Shown here: one piece after another, positions 35,501 through 47,877 of the stretch
How positions within the stretch are numbered: position 1 is the first letter of the stretch
How the letters are laid out: the number at the start of each line of letters is the position of its first letter
DNA from: Porodaedalea pini
Taxonomy: Eukaryota > Basidiomycota > Agaricomycetes > Hymenochaetales > Hymenochaetaceae
Length of the DNA stretch: 64,000 nt
Direction: 5' to 3'
NCBI GenBank assembly: GCA_002794775.1
Contig: NBAY01000080.1
Span: 1-64,000, forward strand
The notes under the pieces: generated by a model
Databases searched by the model: none
Seen by the model: only the letters and a program-made list of their open reading frames with translations
Told to the model about the DNA's origin: nothing
Program-made: the position numbers and the translations under genes

Positions 35501-37447
35501 CAGAGAGCTTTGTAATCGCTCAGCTACAGAAACTGTTTCTCGTCAGTATCGCATTCAAGCTTGTGCAAAGGACAAACAGTTTGAATCAGCTATTCAAAAC
35601 AGCGATGTAAGCGATCTCCATGTTTCGTCATCAGCATAAATTGACTCGTACTTTAGGGCGAGTCTCCCGGTAATCTTGAGTCTGTTGGCTCTATGGTTCA
35701 TTCTTTTCCTATTCTTTGGGATTCTCTTCGTGGAGGTGTTTAGTCTTACGAAGTGGGGTTCAGCGGAGACCCGCACTCAGAACTACTCATCGCTAGGCTC
35801 TGCCCTTGTAATGCTGGCTTTCATGAGCACAGGTGAAGGTTGGAATCAGTATATGCATGATTAGTACGTGATCAGTAGTATTTTCCTTTTGAACAATGCT
35901 GATTTTTGATCATCAGTGCCCTCGTTTATCCGCGCTGTACTCCTTCGACTGGTGCGCAGTCTTTAACTGACTGTGGTAGTACGGGGTGGGCGTTCGCGTT
36001 GTTCATTGCGTGGAACCTTCTAAGCATGGTAAGCTATCCTCTTGCCTCTCTCATGTCGACTCTACCGATCAAGCATACGATCTAGTACATCTTCGTCAAC
36101 ATGTTCACTGGTATGCTAAGGTTCAGCCTCATGTCTGTGCTAAGCTGATTGCAAGTTAGGTGTTGTCGTTGAGAGTTTTTCATACGTATTCCAACTCGTC
36201 GGAGGAACTAAGGCTATCACGCGAGAGGAAATGCGCGCATTCAAGAAGATTTGGGCTGAGTTCGCGAACCCTCGTACAGGGTATTTAGAAAAGGGCCAAC
36301 TTGTGCCTTTCCTGGGTGTACGCTGAGACAATTACAATTCTAAAGCTCTGATCTTCATTGGCTGACTCGCATTCAGAGACTCAGTGGCGTCTTCGAAGTC
36401 CGGATATATCCAACGGAGTTCAGCATCAAGAACTTGCTGGCTGTCACCCAGACTGGTAACAACGGCGAGCGTTCGTGGATGGCTTCATCGACAGTCGTGG
36501 AAGGAGTTGACATGGTGAAACTCAACAAGATCTTAAGCGGGTTAGACAACGCCAAAATTAGGAAAAGGAGGACGTTGTACGCGAGGATGTATAATGAAGC
36601 CATGATATCGCAAGAACCAGGCAAAGGCATATCGTTCACGAACATGCTGCTTATGTTGGCACATCACAAGCTCATTGACGATCGCGAGGCTCTGGGGTGA
36701 GTCATTTAGCTCTGGTATGCATTGGCGCTATCCTCATCTACTCTAGCTTGAAGGAACTTGTGACGAGGACAGAGATCAACAAATTCGTCAATGATTTGGT
36801 TAATCTTGACCGTGTCCGCTCATTGCTGAAAACAATCTACTACCGTCGTCAGTTCCGTGCGTTGTTGGAGGAAAGGAGACGGCAGCAGATGTTTGACCAA
36901 GGTACGAGAATTGTGTGGTCTTGTTGAGCGTATAATGAATCATACCTTTAAGATATCCCGGCCATCGTCGTCGAGGATATGCCCTCTACTCCACCCGTGT
37001 CTTCTCGCGACATCACTCTAGCCAACCGCGATTCAATGGGATTCTTCCGCGATCCATCGTCACCTTCATCTTCACCATCTGCGTACCATTCGCCTGAGAT
37101 GTCGATCACGCTTGACTCGCCTTCAAGGCGTGGCCGCGGCTTACAACGGAATAGACGCGTCAGTGACGTTAGCATGCTCTCGACGGATCTCGGATATCAA
37201 TATCCGTAAGCTTTTATGCGACTGTCGATGCGTACCATCATTGATATCTGTACCTGCAGGATTGACACGTCATATGGTCACGACTCTCATGATGAGGAGG
37301 ACCCTCAACATGTACTTTCTTCAATGCAGAACTCCATGTGGGGAGGTAAGATACGATTGTTTTCAGTCGCTTTTCAGTTAGATCTCTGACATTTCTACCG
37401 CAGAGATGATGCTGGAAGCAGCAGAGGATCCAGATGCAATCCATTGA
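29553..37447 (+). CDS. cch1: Cch1, voltage-gated calcium channel alpha subunit
   Basis: Four-domain plasma-membrane cation channel that with Mid1 makes the high-affinity calcium uptake system of fungi. I traced 25 exons, all phases consistent, giving about 2177 residues: 29553-30397, 30474-30653, 30710-31517 and so on to 37404-37447. The first 250 residues are disordered and acidic. Four ion-transport repeats follow, with S4-like Arg-rich helices ([28 protein letters not shown]). Pore loops read SANGWSP in repeat I, SSENWTD in II, SLEGWID in III and TGEGWNQ in IV, so repeat I has Asn at the usual Glu site. The C-terminus (LKKTLV-like region [29 protein letters not shown]) resembles the cytoplasmic tail of the family and ends in Ser/Pro-rich sequence. 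The symbol follows yeast usage. Confidence 0.93.
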
Positions 37448-37715
37448 CATTTGTAGATTTAATATTCCTTTACCTCGTTCTTTACCTTCCGTTGCTTCAT
37501 TGCCCATTCTTTATCTTTATTATCTTTCCTCTGGACTTTCATTCATTCGCACGGCAGTTTTCAAGGACAACGGAATTAATCGTACATCCCACCTATGCAA
37601 TTTCTAGACAGCACATATGTTACCATAATCGCTATCAAGCTATCATAAAAGTAGATGATGTACCCATATTAGTGAGCATGGAAGGAAAAACAGTCGGAAG
37701 CCATAAGCATATCAA
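37448..37715. other. Convergent gap between cch1 and tif32
   Basis: Only 268 bp separate the two stop codons, so the 3' UTRs probably overlap or abut. Poly-pyrimidine rich. Nothing else seen. Confidence 0.5.
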
Positions 37716-40700
37716 TCACCACCTGCCACTGCCACCACGACCAGCAGTGTCTCCGCCTCTTCCGCGTGACGGACGCCAGGCAGTCTTGCTGGGCACACTC
37801 TGGAAGCCATCTTCCTCATTGCTGGCTCTCGACGCCTCAACAGCAGGCGATGCCGGCCTTTCAGGCGTCGCCGCACCACCGCCAGACTGCTTTGCTGCGG
37901 CTGCACGAGCACGCCATCCACCGCCAGGCGGCGCCGCACCGTCCTTGCTGCGGAGTGCACTAGGAACGAACTTGCCTGCCGTCGGCGCGGGGCTCTCGGG
38001 CGGCGGAGTTGCTGCAGCCTGGCGAGTGGGTGGGGCAACAGATGCCGGAGTGGAACGACGCCAAGCGCCAGCGCCAGGTGACTCCGTACGGGCGGGAGCA
38101 GCGGCAGGAGGTGCCGCGCGCCGCGCCAGACGTCGAGCTTCGGCCTCCTCTTCGCGTTGCATTTGTAGGCGCGCTTTTTCCGCTGCCGCAAGCCGCTCTT
38201 CCTCGCGCTGCCTGCGTATCTCCGCCTTCTTTTCTTCTTCCTCACGCAGGCGGGCTTCCTCTGCGGCCTTTGCAGCCGCCTCTTCCTCGACGCGGCGCTG
38301 TTCTTCCGCAAGGCGCTCTGGTTAGGAAAAAAAATGACATTAGCGAGGCAGTATAGGAGTTAAGATTTGAAACAAGAGACAAACCTTCTTCAAGACGCCG
38401 CGCTTCCTCTTCCTGTTCCCTCTCGATGCGTTCCGCCTCTTCCAAGAGCCGGCGCTTTTCTTCACGTGCTTTCAAAACAGCGTTCCTCCGCTTCGTCTTT
38501 TCCTCCTCGATCTTGCGCGTCGCCTCCGCGCGCTTACGAGCAAACTCCTCCCCACGTTTGCTAATGTACACCTCACGGCGCACCTTGTAGTCGTCCATCA
38601 TGCGGGCGAGACGCCTCTTTGTGTCGAGGTCCTGCTGGTGCATAAGGCGCACAGACTCAAGGCGCGACTTCTGCGTCTCTTCGAACGCATTGCGGTCGTC
38701 GATCTGCTGTTGCTCGTAGTCTTGTGCAAGCAATGGTCGCTCCTCTTTCCTGAAGGCACGCTCCGTGTGATCCAGACGCTTCGCGATGATGCGGAGGCGT
38801 TCAGACTGGTCCTTCTTTTCTTTTTCGATCTGTTGAACCTGCAGACGGACAAGGTTGTCCTTGTTCAAGTCGCCCAATTCCTGTATAAAATATGTTTAAT
38901 GGGCATGCACGCGCAATATACGATGAGCGAGAATACATACGTCGACGTCGACTTTGAGGATATTCTTCTCTTTCAGTTCCTGCGCCAATTTACGCGCCTC
39001 CTCCTTGTCAAAGTTCTCGCGGTCGCGTCGGAGACGCTCCTCCTGCTTCCGACGTATATCCTCAAGCGCACGCTTTGCCGCTTCGTCCTTCTCACGCCGA
39101 CTTGCCTCCGCCCGACGGCTCGCTTCCTCCTTCTCTTTGCGTACGGAGAGCTCTGATATAAGCTCGCGGCGACGCGCAACGATCGCACGGCGCACCTGCA
39201 GCGCCTTGCGCTCTGCATTCGCAGCGGCAACGAGCTGTGCAAGCTTCTCGCGGCTTTCCGCCTCGGCGTCCGCAGACGTAGAGGCGTTCGACGTTTCGAT
39301 GGCACCAAGCGCATTGTACAGACACGTCGCGACGGTGCTGAGGCGTGTACGTACAAGCTCGCCCGCAGAGGGCTGGATACTCTTATCAAGAGCGGAGACG
39401 AGGGCGGGGCCCGATCCTGCACCGCCGAACGCTTCGTCGATAAATGTCAAGCTGCCAGACGCGTGGTCAATGCGAACGCGCAGATCGCCACTGCGCGCAC
39501 AGCCAATGAGGAAGGCCTCAACCTGTGCGGACTCATACGCGCCCTCAAAGGACCCGTGAAGCGGCGTGACGAGCTCGAGCAAGCGAGAGATCTCCATCGT
39601 CGCGTAGACCTGTGCGAGCTGTGCTAGGAGACGACTTAGCAAAGCACGCTGCAGAAGCGGCAAGTATGATGCGTAGTTCGCGTCGGAAGAGAGCTCCTTG
39701 AGGAGTGGCACGACGTTGCTACAGAGTGAGAGCGGGTCGAATGTCACCTCGAGAATGTCATAGAGATTTTTCACGACCTGCGGAGCAAGCTTGAGGACGT
39801 TGCGAGACAACTACAAGGAAGTGATAAGTCAAGGGAGAACTCGAAAGACATTGAAAGTACTGCTTACAGCCTCCTTCAATAGTCCGGTACGCGTTGGAGT
39901 CTTGGTCAGTCCAAGCAATGCTGTAAGGCGTGCAGTCCTACCCCTAACTTCATCCTCCTCCGACGCATGCCCGACAGGCACAGCAAGGGCACTAATGAGG
40001 ACTTGGCCCGCGAGCCTGCTGAGTTCCTCCTCCGACTTGCCACCTGCAGCCCTGACGATCGAGTAATATCTGGCCCACGCTGCAGCGTGAAAGAGAGCAT
40101 TGCCGCTCGTCAAAAATATACGAGTCAGCTTTTCATAGTAATTGGCCATCATCGCAGGACGCGGAGACTTCTTCGCCATGTTGAGGAGGTTGTGAATGTC
40201 CTCGACGGAGCGGAACGCTTCCTGCCACAGCTCGAGCTCGACAGAGGTGTTGAGCTGCGCGAAGCGAGTGTCCAGGTGATGCTGCAGAGTATCTGCATCC
40301 GCGAGATTAATCGAATGCGGTTGGTGGGAGTACTTAGCGACATTCGAGAGATGTAGGCGCAATGTCTCGCACAAGCGCCTAAATTCCACCTTGCGCTGAT
40401 GTTTCAAGCAGAACTTGAAAGCTTGCTGTGCAATTTGCTGTAACACAAAGCAAGTCTGTTCAGACACGTACAGAATGCTATTTTAAGACCATTGCACGCA
40501 CCTGGTAAATTCCCTCCAGCCTCGCATTATTTTTGAGTGTCTCGAGCGCCGTGCGGTAGCTCTCCCATAAGAATTTGAGCCACGGCGTGACGAGCGCCCT
40601 GTCCGTGCGGTCCTTATTCTGATCACCGCTCACTGCGCCGAGAAGGATGCTCTCGGGCGTTTCACTTGCCTCGAGATCGTCAACGTCGACGAGCGCGACG

Positions 40701-41032
40701 GCTTTCTCAGCCTTCTCCTGCGCCTCCTGGACCTTCGCGTCGGCGAGAGCGACAAAGCGCTTGATGACGACCTCGATGGAGCCAACAGATGTATTTTGTG
40801 CAATGTTTTTGTACTGCATCAGACCCTCCTTTGCAGTGCGGCCCTTGCGCATGTCAACGCAGAGCTCTACGAAGCGAATCATGATGGGCTCAAGAGACGC
40901 GAGCGGGGTCGAGCGAAAGCGCTTCGACGAGAACATCTCGGTGAGCGACTGAAGTGCGGCATGCGATTGCCCGACAGAGACAAGGCCCTCCGCCTGCTTG
41001 AGGACTGTCTCGGGCTTGGAAAACGGCGCCAT
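37716..41032 (-). CDS. tif32: eIF3a, translation initiation factor 3 subunit A
   Basis: Largest scaffold subunit of eIF3, which binds the 40S ribosome during initiation. Five exons join in frame: 41032-40502, 40437-39868, 39810-38941, 38880-38385 and 38317-37716, giving 1022 residues. The N-terminal helical repeats ([37 protein letters not shown]) and a PCI-type region ([19 protein letters not shown]) precede a very long charged coiled coil rich in [16 protein letters not shown] heptads. The tail is Ala/Pro/Gly rich with [13 protein letters not shown] and ends GGSGRW. The length is close to the yeast protein. No break seen. Confidence 0.95.
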
Positions 41033-41692
41033 GATTGTTTGAGCTGAGTAAATTTACTGCAGGCGGACGTCCAGTGTGGCGGAGGTCCGCGGGTTGAGAG
41101 CGACGAAAGAGCTTAGTATAGCGCTGAGTATCGGCGTCGTCGCCGAGTAGAGCTCTAGTTTGTCGTCGGCGGCGGCGTGCGTGTCGTTGACGTCGGACAG
41201 CGGGCGTTGTGTGATTCCTCCAAAAACTCATAAGGTTTGAATTGTGACTGTGGGAATTCATTTCTACTTGTGAAAGCTTTCTCTGAGCACCCTGTTCTAC
41301 AGCTGATATTATGCTCTAGCATGAAGCTTAATGATGCAGGTAATACTTGCTTTTTTGAAAAGACATGGATAGGAATGCAGGAAATTAACTGTCAACTATG
41401 TCCTTAGCTTTGATACGTTCCCAATGGCCAAATAAATTTCCGCAAATATCTTTGGGACTAATAAGCTTCACCTCGACCTGGCACAGTATTGATGTAATGT
41501 TTTGAACATCGTTGGCCGACATACTGGAGAAAAGGATGGACAGGAATGGTCTTGCTCGGCCTTTCGGCGTGTCACGGTCTCGAAGCTGCATCTCAGATAC
41601 AACAATGGCCGGCAAAATGGCGCAATCGGTATCGTTATAACTGGCTGGCTGTATGCTTCCGCATCTTGACCTCGATCCCCCACCATCTCACT
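41033..41692. other. Divergent intergenic region
   Basis: About 660 bp between the starts of tif32 and the acireductone dioxygenase gene. No gene seen; it should hold both promoters. Confidence 0.5.
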
Positions 41693-42377
41693 ATGCGAGC
41701 CTACTACTACGACGACATTCCGGGTGACCAGCGCCTTCTGCACGACTCCGGGGAGCCAGTCTCTGAGGCGACTCTCAGTGCACTCGGCGTGCTGTACTGG
41801 CACGTCCCACTCGAGGGTAATGAAGAGCGCATCGATGCGATTGCACACGAGCGAGACTATAAGAACCGCGACATCATCAACGTGACGAAGGAGGGACTTG
41901 GCGACCAATATGAGGCGAAGCTGAAAACGTTCTTTGCTGAGTACGTCTTGGCGGGCTCGATTTTTGGCGATGTGCTGATGTGTATGCAGACATATGCACG
42001 AGGATGAGGAGATCCGCTACATCAAGGCAGGATCTGGTTTCTTTGACGTTCGAGGTGAGTTGCGTACCCCCAAATTTGCATGCAGGTTGACTGACAGCGC
42101 TGCAGAGCTCTCATCTGACCGATGGATCCGTGTGCACCTCACCCCCGGCGACCTGCTTGTCCTCCCTGCCGGTATCTACCACCGCTTCACGCTGGACGAG
42201 AGCAATGCTGTGACTGCACTCAGGCTCTTCAAGGTTCGCATACATTTTGATGGATTTCAATCTTGGCTGACCGGTTTGCAGGACGAGCCGAAATGGACGC
42301 CGTACAACCGGAGTGCGGACACAGATGCAAACCCGTTCAGACAGACGTACGTCCAAAGTGTGCGGGCATCTGCATAA
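41693..42377 (+). CDS. adi1: Acireductone dioxygenase (methionine salvage)
   Basis: Metal-dependent cupin dioxygenase. With Fe it turns acireductone into the keto acid precursor of methionine plus formate; with Ni it gives an off-pathway product. Four exons join in frame: 41693-41940, 41990-42054, 42106-42233 and 42282-42377, giving 178 residues, the usual size. It starts [14 protein letters not shown]. The metal ligands are visible in [11 protein letters not shown] (two His and Glu) and the later His in [10 protein letters not shown]. An intron splits the protein just before HMHEDEE. Cytosolic, with no signal sequence. Confidence 0.94.
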
Positions 42378-42563
42378 GTAATTTAGCGAAATATGATGTA
42401 CCAGTAGTTATAGCTCGGATTTTTGTATGCAAATTGAGAATTTTTTGCTGCTATTAATATTTCTTTTCCGCGAATGTCGGCAGTCGACCGTCGTAACGAG
42501 AACCATCCAGTTCCGCAGCTTGCTCAAAACGTTCATGTACAGACCCTCGTGACGACATCAACC

Positions 42564-44722
42564 ATGTCCAGCGGCAGCGACGACGACGACGTTGCGCAGA
42601 ACATCGGTAAGCTGTCTGCTCGGCACCGAGTGCGAGATGCTGACAGTCTGCTAGTCGCAATATTCCACGCCTCATTCCACCCAACGAAGGGAAATGTCAT
42701 CGACTGGTCGTTGAAGGCCGATGACAACCTCAGCCTCGACGGCGTCGAGTTCAGCGTGCTCCCAAGCGGACTTCACCTCGTGGAGCGCGACACTGTATAT
42801 TTCTCACATGGCGCCCATAGCGGGCTCGCCGTCTTTCGACGACGACCAACGCGCGCTCAGGCGCATCGCGGGTTTAGGCTGGCGTCGCTCGGTATCCTCC
42901 TCAAGACCGCCCCTCGCCCGCGGCCGTGGCTACACGTCGCTGCGCTACGTGCTCTGGCGGATGGGATCTACGCAGAAGCGGACGCTCGGGAGCAGGAAGG
43001 TGACGAAGATTTGTTGGGGCTGGGTGCTGCGGGGGACTTGACGGAGGCGGACTTCGACCCCGCGCGCATGTGGTTTGAGTCACACAGAGTGGACGAGAAG
43101 GCATCTGCAGACTTATGGTCTGGCTGGAGCGACGAGCTCGATGGCGTACGTCTGCTTCTGCTTTTATTCTACTCGCTCTGACGCCCTGTGCAGAATTATG
43201 CGTCCAGGAGCATGCCAACCCACCATCTCCCGCACCTCCTTCGAATTCTCGGTCTATCGTCGCTTACGCTCTACAAATTTGTGCTCTCACGCCGGCGCAT
43301 CCTGATCTTCACGCTCCCGCCGGTTGAGGTTGCAGGCGTGCTCGCATGGATCGCATCAGACCTCTGTCGCGAGCACCATATGGCGTCTAGAAGCCATGCG
43401 CTCGGGACGCCAATACAAGGGCTTTTCGGAGTGCCAAGCAAGGACGAGCCATCTCCAGAAAGCCCGTCAGTACTCGGCATGGTGACACTAAGCGACTTGC
43501 AGCGCCTCGAACGCGAAAGCGAGACGGGACGTGGCTGGATCGCATGCACGACCGACGCGATCTTCATGGAGAAACCTCAGTATTACGACCTGATCATTGA
43601 CCTCACGACTTCAACACCGAGCAAGGCGTCTCGCCCAGCGTTGTACATGTCAAAGCCTGTGTCAGCCTCTTTGAATGGCAAGAAACGGGCAAGCTGGAAA
43701 CTTGAGAGTGTAAGGTTTACATGGAGCGACGTTAAATTGGTAGGCATCAACATTTGTTGTCTTATCCTGTTGTACTAATTCAGCCTCAGTGGACCGAGCT
43801 CGACCGCATCCTTAGACTTGACTCCTCGCAGATCGCGAGACACGCACATGCAGGAGGGTGCCGCTTGCCGAAGCCTGTTGCAGGGACAGCACCAGGCACA
43901 TGGGCTGACGCATTCCAGCTATACGAAGACGTGTGTTTGCTGTGCGCGACACTGTGGATGGGGCTGGGTACATGGCGTTCGAACTCACAACAAAGCTTCG
44001 CGACAGGCACCGGAAGCAGAGCAGGAGCATGGGGCTCAGTAAATGCTCCCGGGGACGACGACTGGAGCCTTGAAGGAACGCACATGCGCGCCCTAGGGCA
44101 AGGCATTGAGGGCGGGTCTTCGCGAAAGAAAGACAAGGGCAAAGAATCGGATACTGCCAAAATTCGCGCCCTTGGCCTTGGAATCGAGGGCCGTCCACGG
44201 TCGCATGCGCGCAAGGCAAGCTCATCGTCTACCATGAAGGTCGTACCTTCACAGGCTACGTGCATCGAATGCGCGGACCCGAACGGCGAGAATGAGGTGC
44301 TTTCTGCGGAGGATGTCGAGGACATGCGCCGGCAAAACGTGCAGACGACACTTGCGCTGCTACAAACCTTCCATGCGAACACGGTCTTCTGGCTGTCGAA
44401 GCTGCGAGAGGTCATACCACCACCATCATCCGTCTCATCTCCCGGCGTCGGTGTTCGTCCCTCTGGGGCCGCTATTAATGAAGGAGATGTGGACGGCGAT
44501 GCAGAAACACTGACGATCACGGCGCGCGACCTGCTCGCGCTCGAGCTTGGCGTCCTGAGTGAACTAGATGCCAAGTTCGTGGAATGGCTTGCAGAGGCTG
44601 AGGGCTATGCCTCTGCCAAACTCCCTTCACCCTCTTCCACCCGTCCCAGCTCTCCGCGAAGGCGTGTCGTTGTTAAGCGCGGATGGAACGAGCTGTTCGG
44701 GATCCTCTTTGGGTTAAAGTGA
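42564..44722 (+). CDS. DENN-domain protein of the LCHN/Anr2 type
   Basis: Three exons: 42564-43145, 43194-43739 and one starting at 43784 or 43790 (two in-frame AGs). About 690 residues. The start (LLVAIFHASFHPTKGNVIDW, LDGVEFSVLPSGLHLVERD, TVYFSHG, GLAVFRRRPT, FRLASLGILL) matches the longin-like N-terminal part of LCHN/DENND11 and yeast Anr2. LRILGLSSLTLYKFVLSRRRIL fits the central DENN part, where the region ties to Rab regulation in better-known relatives. The third exon is Ser/Gly rich, with a Lys-rich patch (SSRKKDKGKESD), and ends KRGWNELFGILFGLK. The specific Rab partner is unknown. An upstream in-frame start at 42474 is a weak alternative. Confidence 0.77.
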
Positions 44723-45608
44723 GGCTGCCCTCGATTTGTATTCTGTCTAGGGAATGCGCCATCCTTTGACCCAGCCATATATTACCTCCTACGACCTCCA
44801 CACGAGACAGTGAACGAACCCCCGGATATTGTTGTACTGCCTATTGAGCCTTTCGTCTTCCGTTGTCATATTTGCTTTCTTTGTTATGCCTACTTCGCGT
44901 CTTTCTGCATATACCCTCGCTCGATTACTCTACGTTTTATCTGTCACCGCTACACGGGCAGGCGTTGCAATGCACCATTTATCATTCAAACTAGGATGGC
45001 TACTATACATGTTTCTTATATATAAAATTCGAACACGAATCAAAATTGGAAGTACGCTTTCTGGAAAATCACGATTCGAATTGTAATTAGCTTCATATTC
45101 AAGTGAATATTCCTGTACTTCCCGATCCATTCACGAATATGGTGACCGTTGTAACGAGCATTCAGTAAAAGGCTGCAAATTGCGATCAACCCAGTCAAGT
45201 GCTTTGAAACAAGAAAGCATGGATGGGTAGGGTTGTCGTTTTCAACACGCAGCTTACTAAGAATCGGCCTGTTCGCCTTTACGCGATAAAAGACACCTGC
45301 GTTGGCATCGACTATCTCGTCATGAGCTCTCTGAGTCTCTCTACGCTCCTTGGTCCCTCGAAGCGCTCGCTGCCAGCCCTAGTGATCAGCCGCACAATTT
45401 AGACGTCTGTTGCATCCTGTTGTGGGTGGCTTGAAAGTGTTTGTGCAGCCTTAGCCGCCTGCGATCGCTGATCCGCAGTGCTTCTTTCCAAGTCTTGGTA
45501 TCAAACAGGCTTGAACTCAGAAAAGAAACCTAGCTTTTGGCCTTGAATTCAGTCTCCTCTTCATATATATTCTGCGACAGTCTGAGGGGCCGGCGATCTA
45601 CTGCTAGC
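44723..45608. other. Intergenic region
   Basis: About 890 bp without a supportable gene, holding the 3' flank of the DENN gene and the promoter of the phospholipase C gene. Confidence 0.5.
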
Positions 45609-47458
45609 ATGCTGGACCGTCTACTCTCGAAGCTTTCTGTCTCAGACGCGGAGGGTCAACAGCACCCTTCCGCTGGCCGACGCAGATTCCAGACAGATAT
45701 CAACTTTAAACCGGAGCGCAGCTCAGGCCTCGGAACCCCAAGAATTAGTCCAGAAGTTTCGTACTTTTTGTCTATGCATGGAGAGGTAAAGCATAATCGC
45801 GCAGACTTTAAATTTTAGCCTTGTGTCTAATCCGACTCTAGTCTGTGGAGGAGCTACTAAAGCTGCCTGCTGTAGTCGTACCTGAATATGATGATTCCCT
45901 TCCCCTGACGAGCTACTTTGTATCGTAAGTAGTTCCTTCCATCCTTGCCACAGGCTGTCTACCGACTCCTGACGCCTTCGCTTCAGAACGTCGCACAACA
46001 CGTATCTTCTTGGCGATCAGCTCTGGGGCAAAGCGTCATCAGCCTCGTACACTCATGTTATTTCCAACGGCGCTCACTGCGTCGAGATAGACGTGTGGCC
46101 AGGAAACGACCCTGCGTCGGGCCCAATAGTCACTCACGGCTGGACACTCACACAGGATATCCTGTTCAAAGATGTCTGTGTCGCGATCAACGAAGCCGTT
46201 GAGACCAAAGAAGATGACTGGCCATTATTCGTGAGTCTTGAATGCCACGTCGAAGTAGCCGGACAGAAGGAACTAGTCGACATCATGAAAGAGGCATGGG
46301 GAGATAAGCTGGTTGCTAGCGCCATCCACGGTGTAGACGGAAACAATGTGTCACCGAAGGAGTTGAAGAGTCGGATATTGATGATGGTGCTTCGACATCT
46401 TCATTTATGCAACATCTTTTGCTGACATGCCCCAGATCGAATATTATGCCCCAGAAGGCACCTCTACGAACAAAGACTCTAGTCAAACGTCACTCGAAGA
46501 GAACGGATCAGACTCAAGTTCTCGAAAGCCCAAAATATCTAACGAACTATCTGAGTTAGGCATCTACGCGCACAGCATTAAGCCCAAGAAGAACTGGCTG
46601 AAGCAAGGTATTTCAGGCTTCCGTTCGTCTTGCTTCCTCAGCTTATTCAAGCCACCAGAAATCGAGGAGCTCCACGTTTTAATCAACATCTCTGAATCTG
46701 CACTCTCTGCACTCCTTCCGCACGCATTGACGGATTTAATTGCTCACGGTCAACGCCATCTACGACGCGTCTACCCGCGCGGCACGCGCATCATGTCCGG
46801 CAACCTCAACCCACTAGTGTCCTGGCGTGCAGGCTCGCACTTCGCCGCGCTCAACTGGCAGGATTTTGATCTCGGGATGCAGCTTAACGAGGCCATGTTT
46901 GCGGATAGTGCAGGGTGGGTCCCGAAGCCGTCCAGCCTGCTCGGCGGCCCAAAGGAAGAGGGAAGGCTCGGGCTTTCACTTGACATCATTGGACTGAGTT
47001 CTCGTAAGTTGGAATGAAGTGGGCTTCGGGTGTGGTTTTGTTGATATTACTCTTTCTTAGTTTCACATCCAGATGGAAAGCAAGATTTTCGAGTGCGCGT
47101 TCGTGTATACCTCTACCACGAAACCGGCGAGAAGGAGTGGAAGTCAAAGTCCGTAAAGTGCAAAAGTGCACCTGACACTGGCGCGGATGCAATGGTCAAC
47201 GAAAACTGTGTATGGGCATTTGATGCTGATGACCTCGCGTTCCTTCGGTAGGCCTCCAACCATAAGATGAATTTGGGGTTGCTGACGAATCTTTAACCCA
47301 GAATTGTTGTAATAGAAGACGACGAACCTCTTGCTATTTTCTGCGCACGAGTGCAGCACATTCAGCAAGGCTACCGATTTGTTCGACTGCTCGATAAAAA
47401 GGGAAAGGACACACATTCTACATTACTTGTCAACTTCATTATTTCAAACATTAATTAG
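45609..47458 (+). CDS. plc1: Phosphoinositide-specific phospholipase C
   Basis: Hydrolyses PtdIns(4,5)P2 to IP3 and diacylglycerol. Six exons join in frame: 45609-45785, 45842-45924, 45987-46386, 46436-47003, 47061-47247 and 47302-47458, giving 523 residues. The X box runs from LTSYFVSTSHNTYLLGDQL (first catalytic His) through CVEIDVWPGND (Ca2+ ligands), PIVTHGWTLTQD (second His) and LFVSLECH. A charged linker follows, then the Y box with SFGYRR replaced by RIMSGNLNPLVSWRAGSH. The C-terminal C2 domain ends at VRLLDKKGKD. The N-terminal PH and EF-hand regions of larger PLCs are missing, so this is a short form. The symbol follows yeast usage and may not mean strict orthology. Confidence 0.9.
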
Positions 47459-47877
47459 AATTGCTTAATCCATTCATGCTACGGCATTCGATACGACGAC
47501 CCTCCTATATGTTTGGCTTGCAGGCAATAATAATGCACAGTATTACCTATGTCGCGCAACTAGACTTTCTAACCTCCGAGCTTGAGCATCGGCGGTATAG
47601 CATGCCAAAAATACAAGAGACCTGAGATGCCGCCGACGATAGCCGATGTGGGTCCTAGACCTTCTTCGATTAGCCCGATGTAACTCCGCCAGACATCAGC
47701 TGCATCCAAAACGCGATCTCTGACTCTAATCATGAACCTCGATACCACGCACGCTAAATATGCCTCAACCTGTGGGAGGCGGCTAAACGATCCTGCCTGT
47801 AGGAATCCACAGAGACCGTGTGTGAATCTGCACCTAGTACTTTAACCTGGCATTCAAGTTGGCGGCAATCGAAAGAA
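47459..47877. other. Intergenic region
   Basis: About 420 bp between the phospholipase C and the first GH5 gene. Nothing supportable seen. Confidence 0.5.

Noticed and set aside
37444..39559. Several long + strand frames opposite eIF3a
   Set aside because: They are shadows of the Arg/Glu/Ala-rich coiled-coil codons of tif32, which has a consistent exon structure on the - strand.
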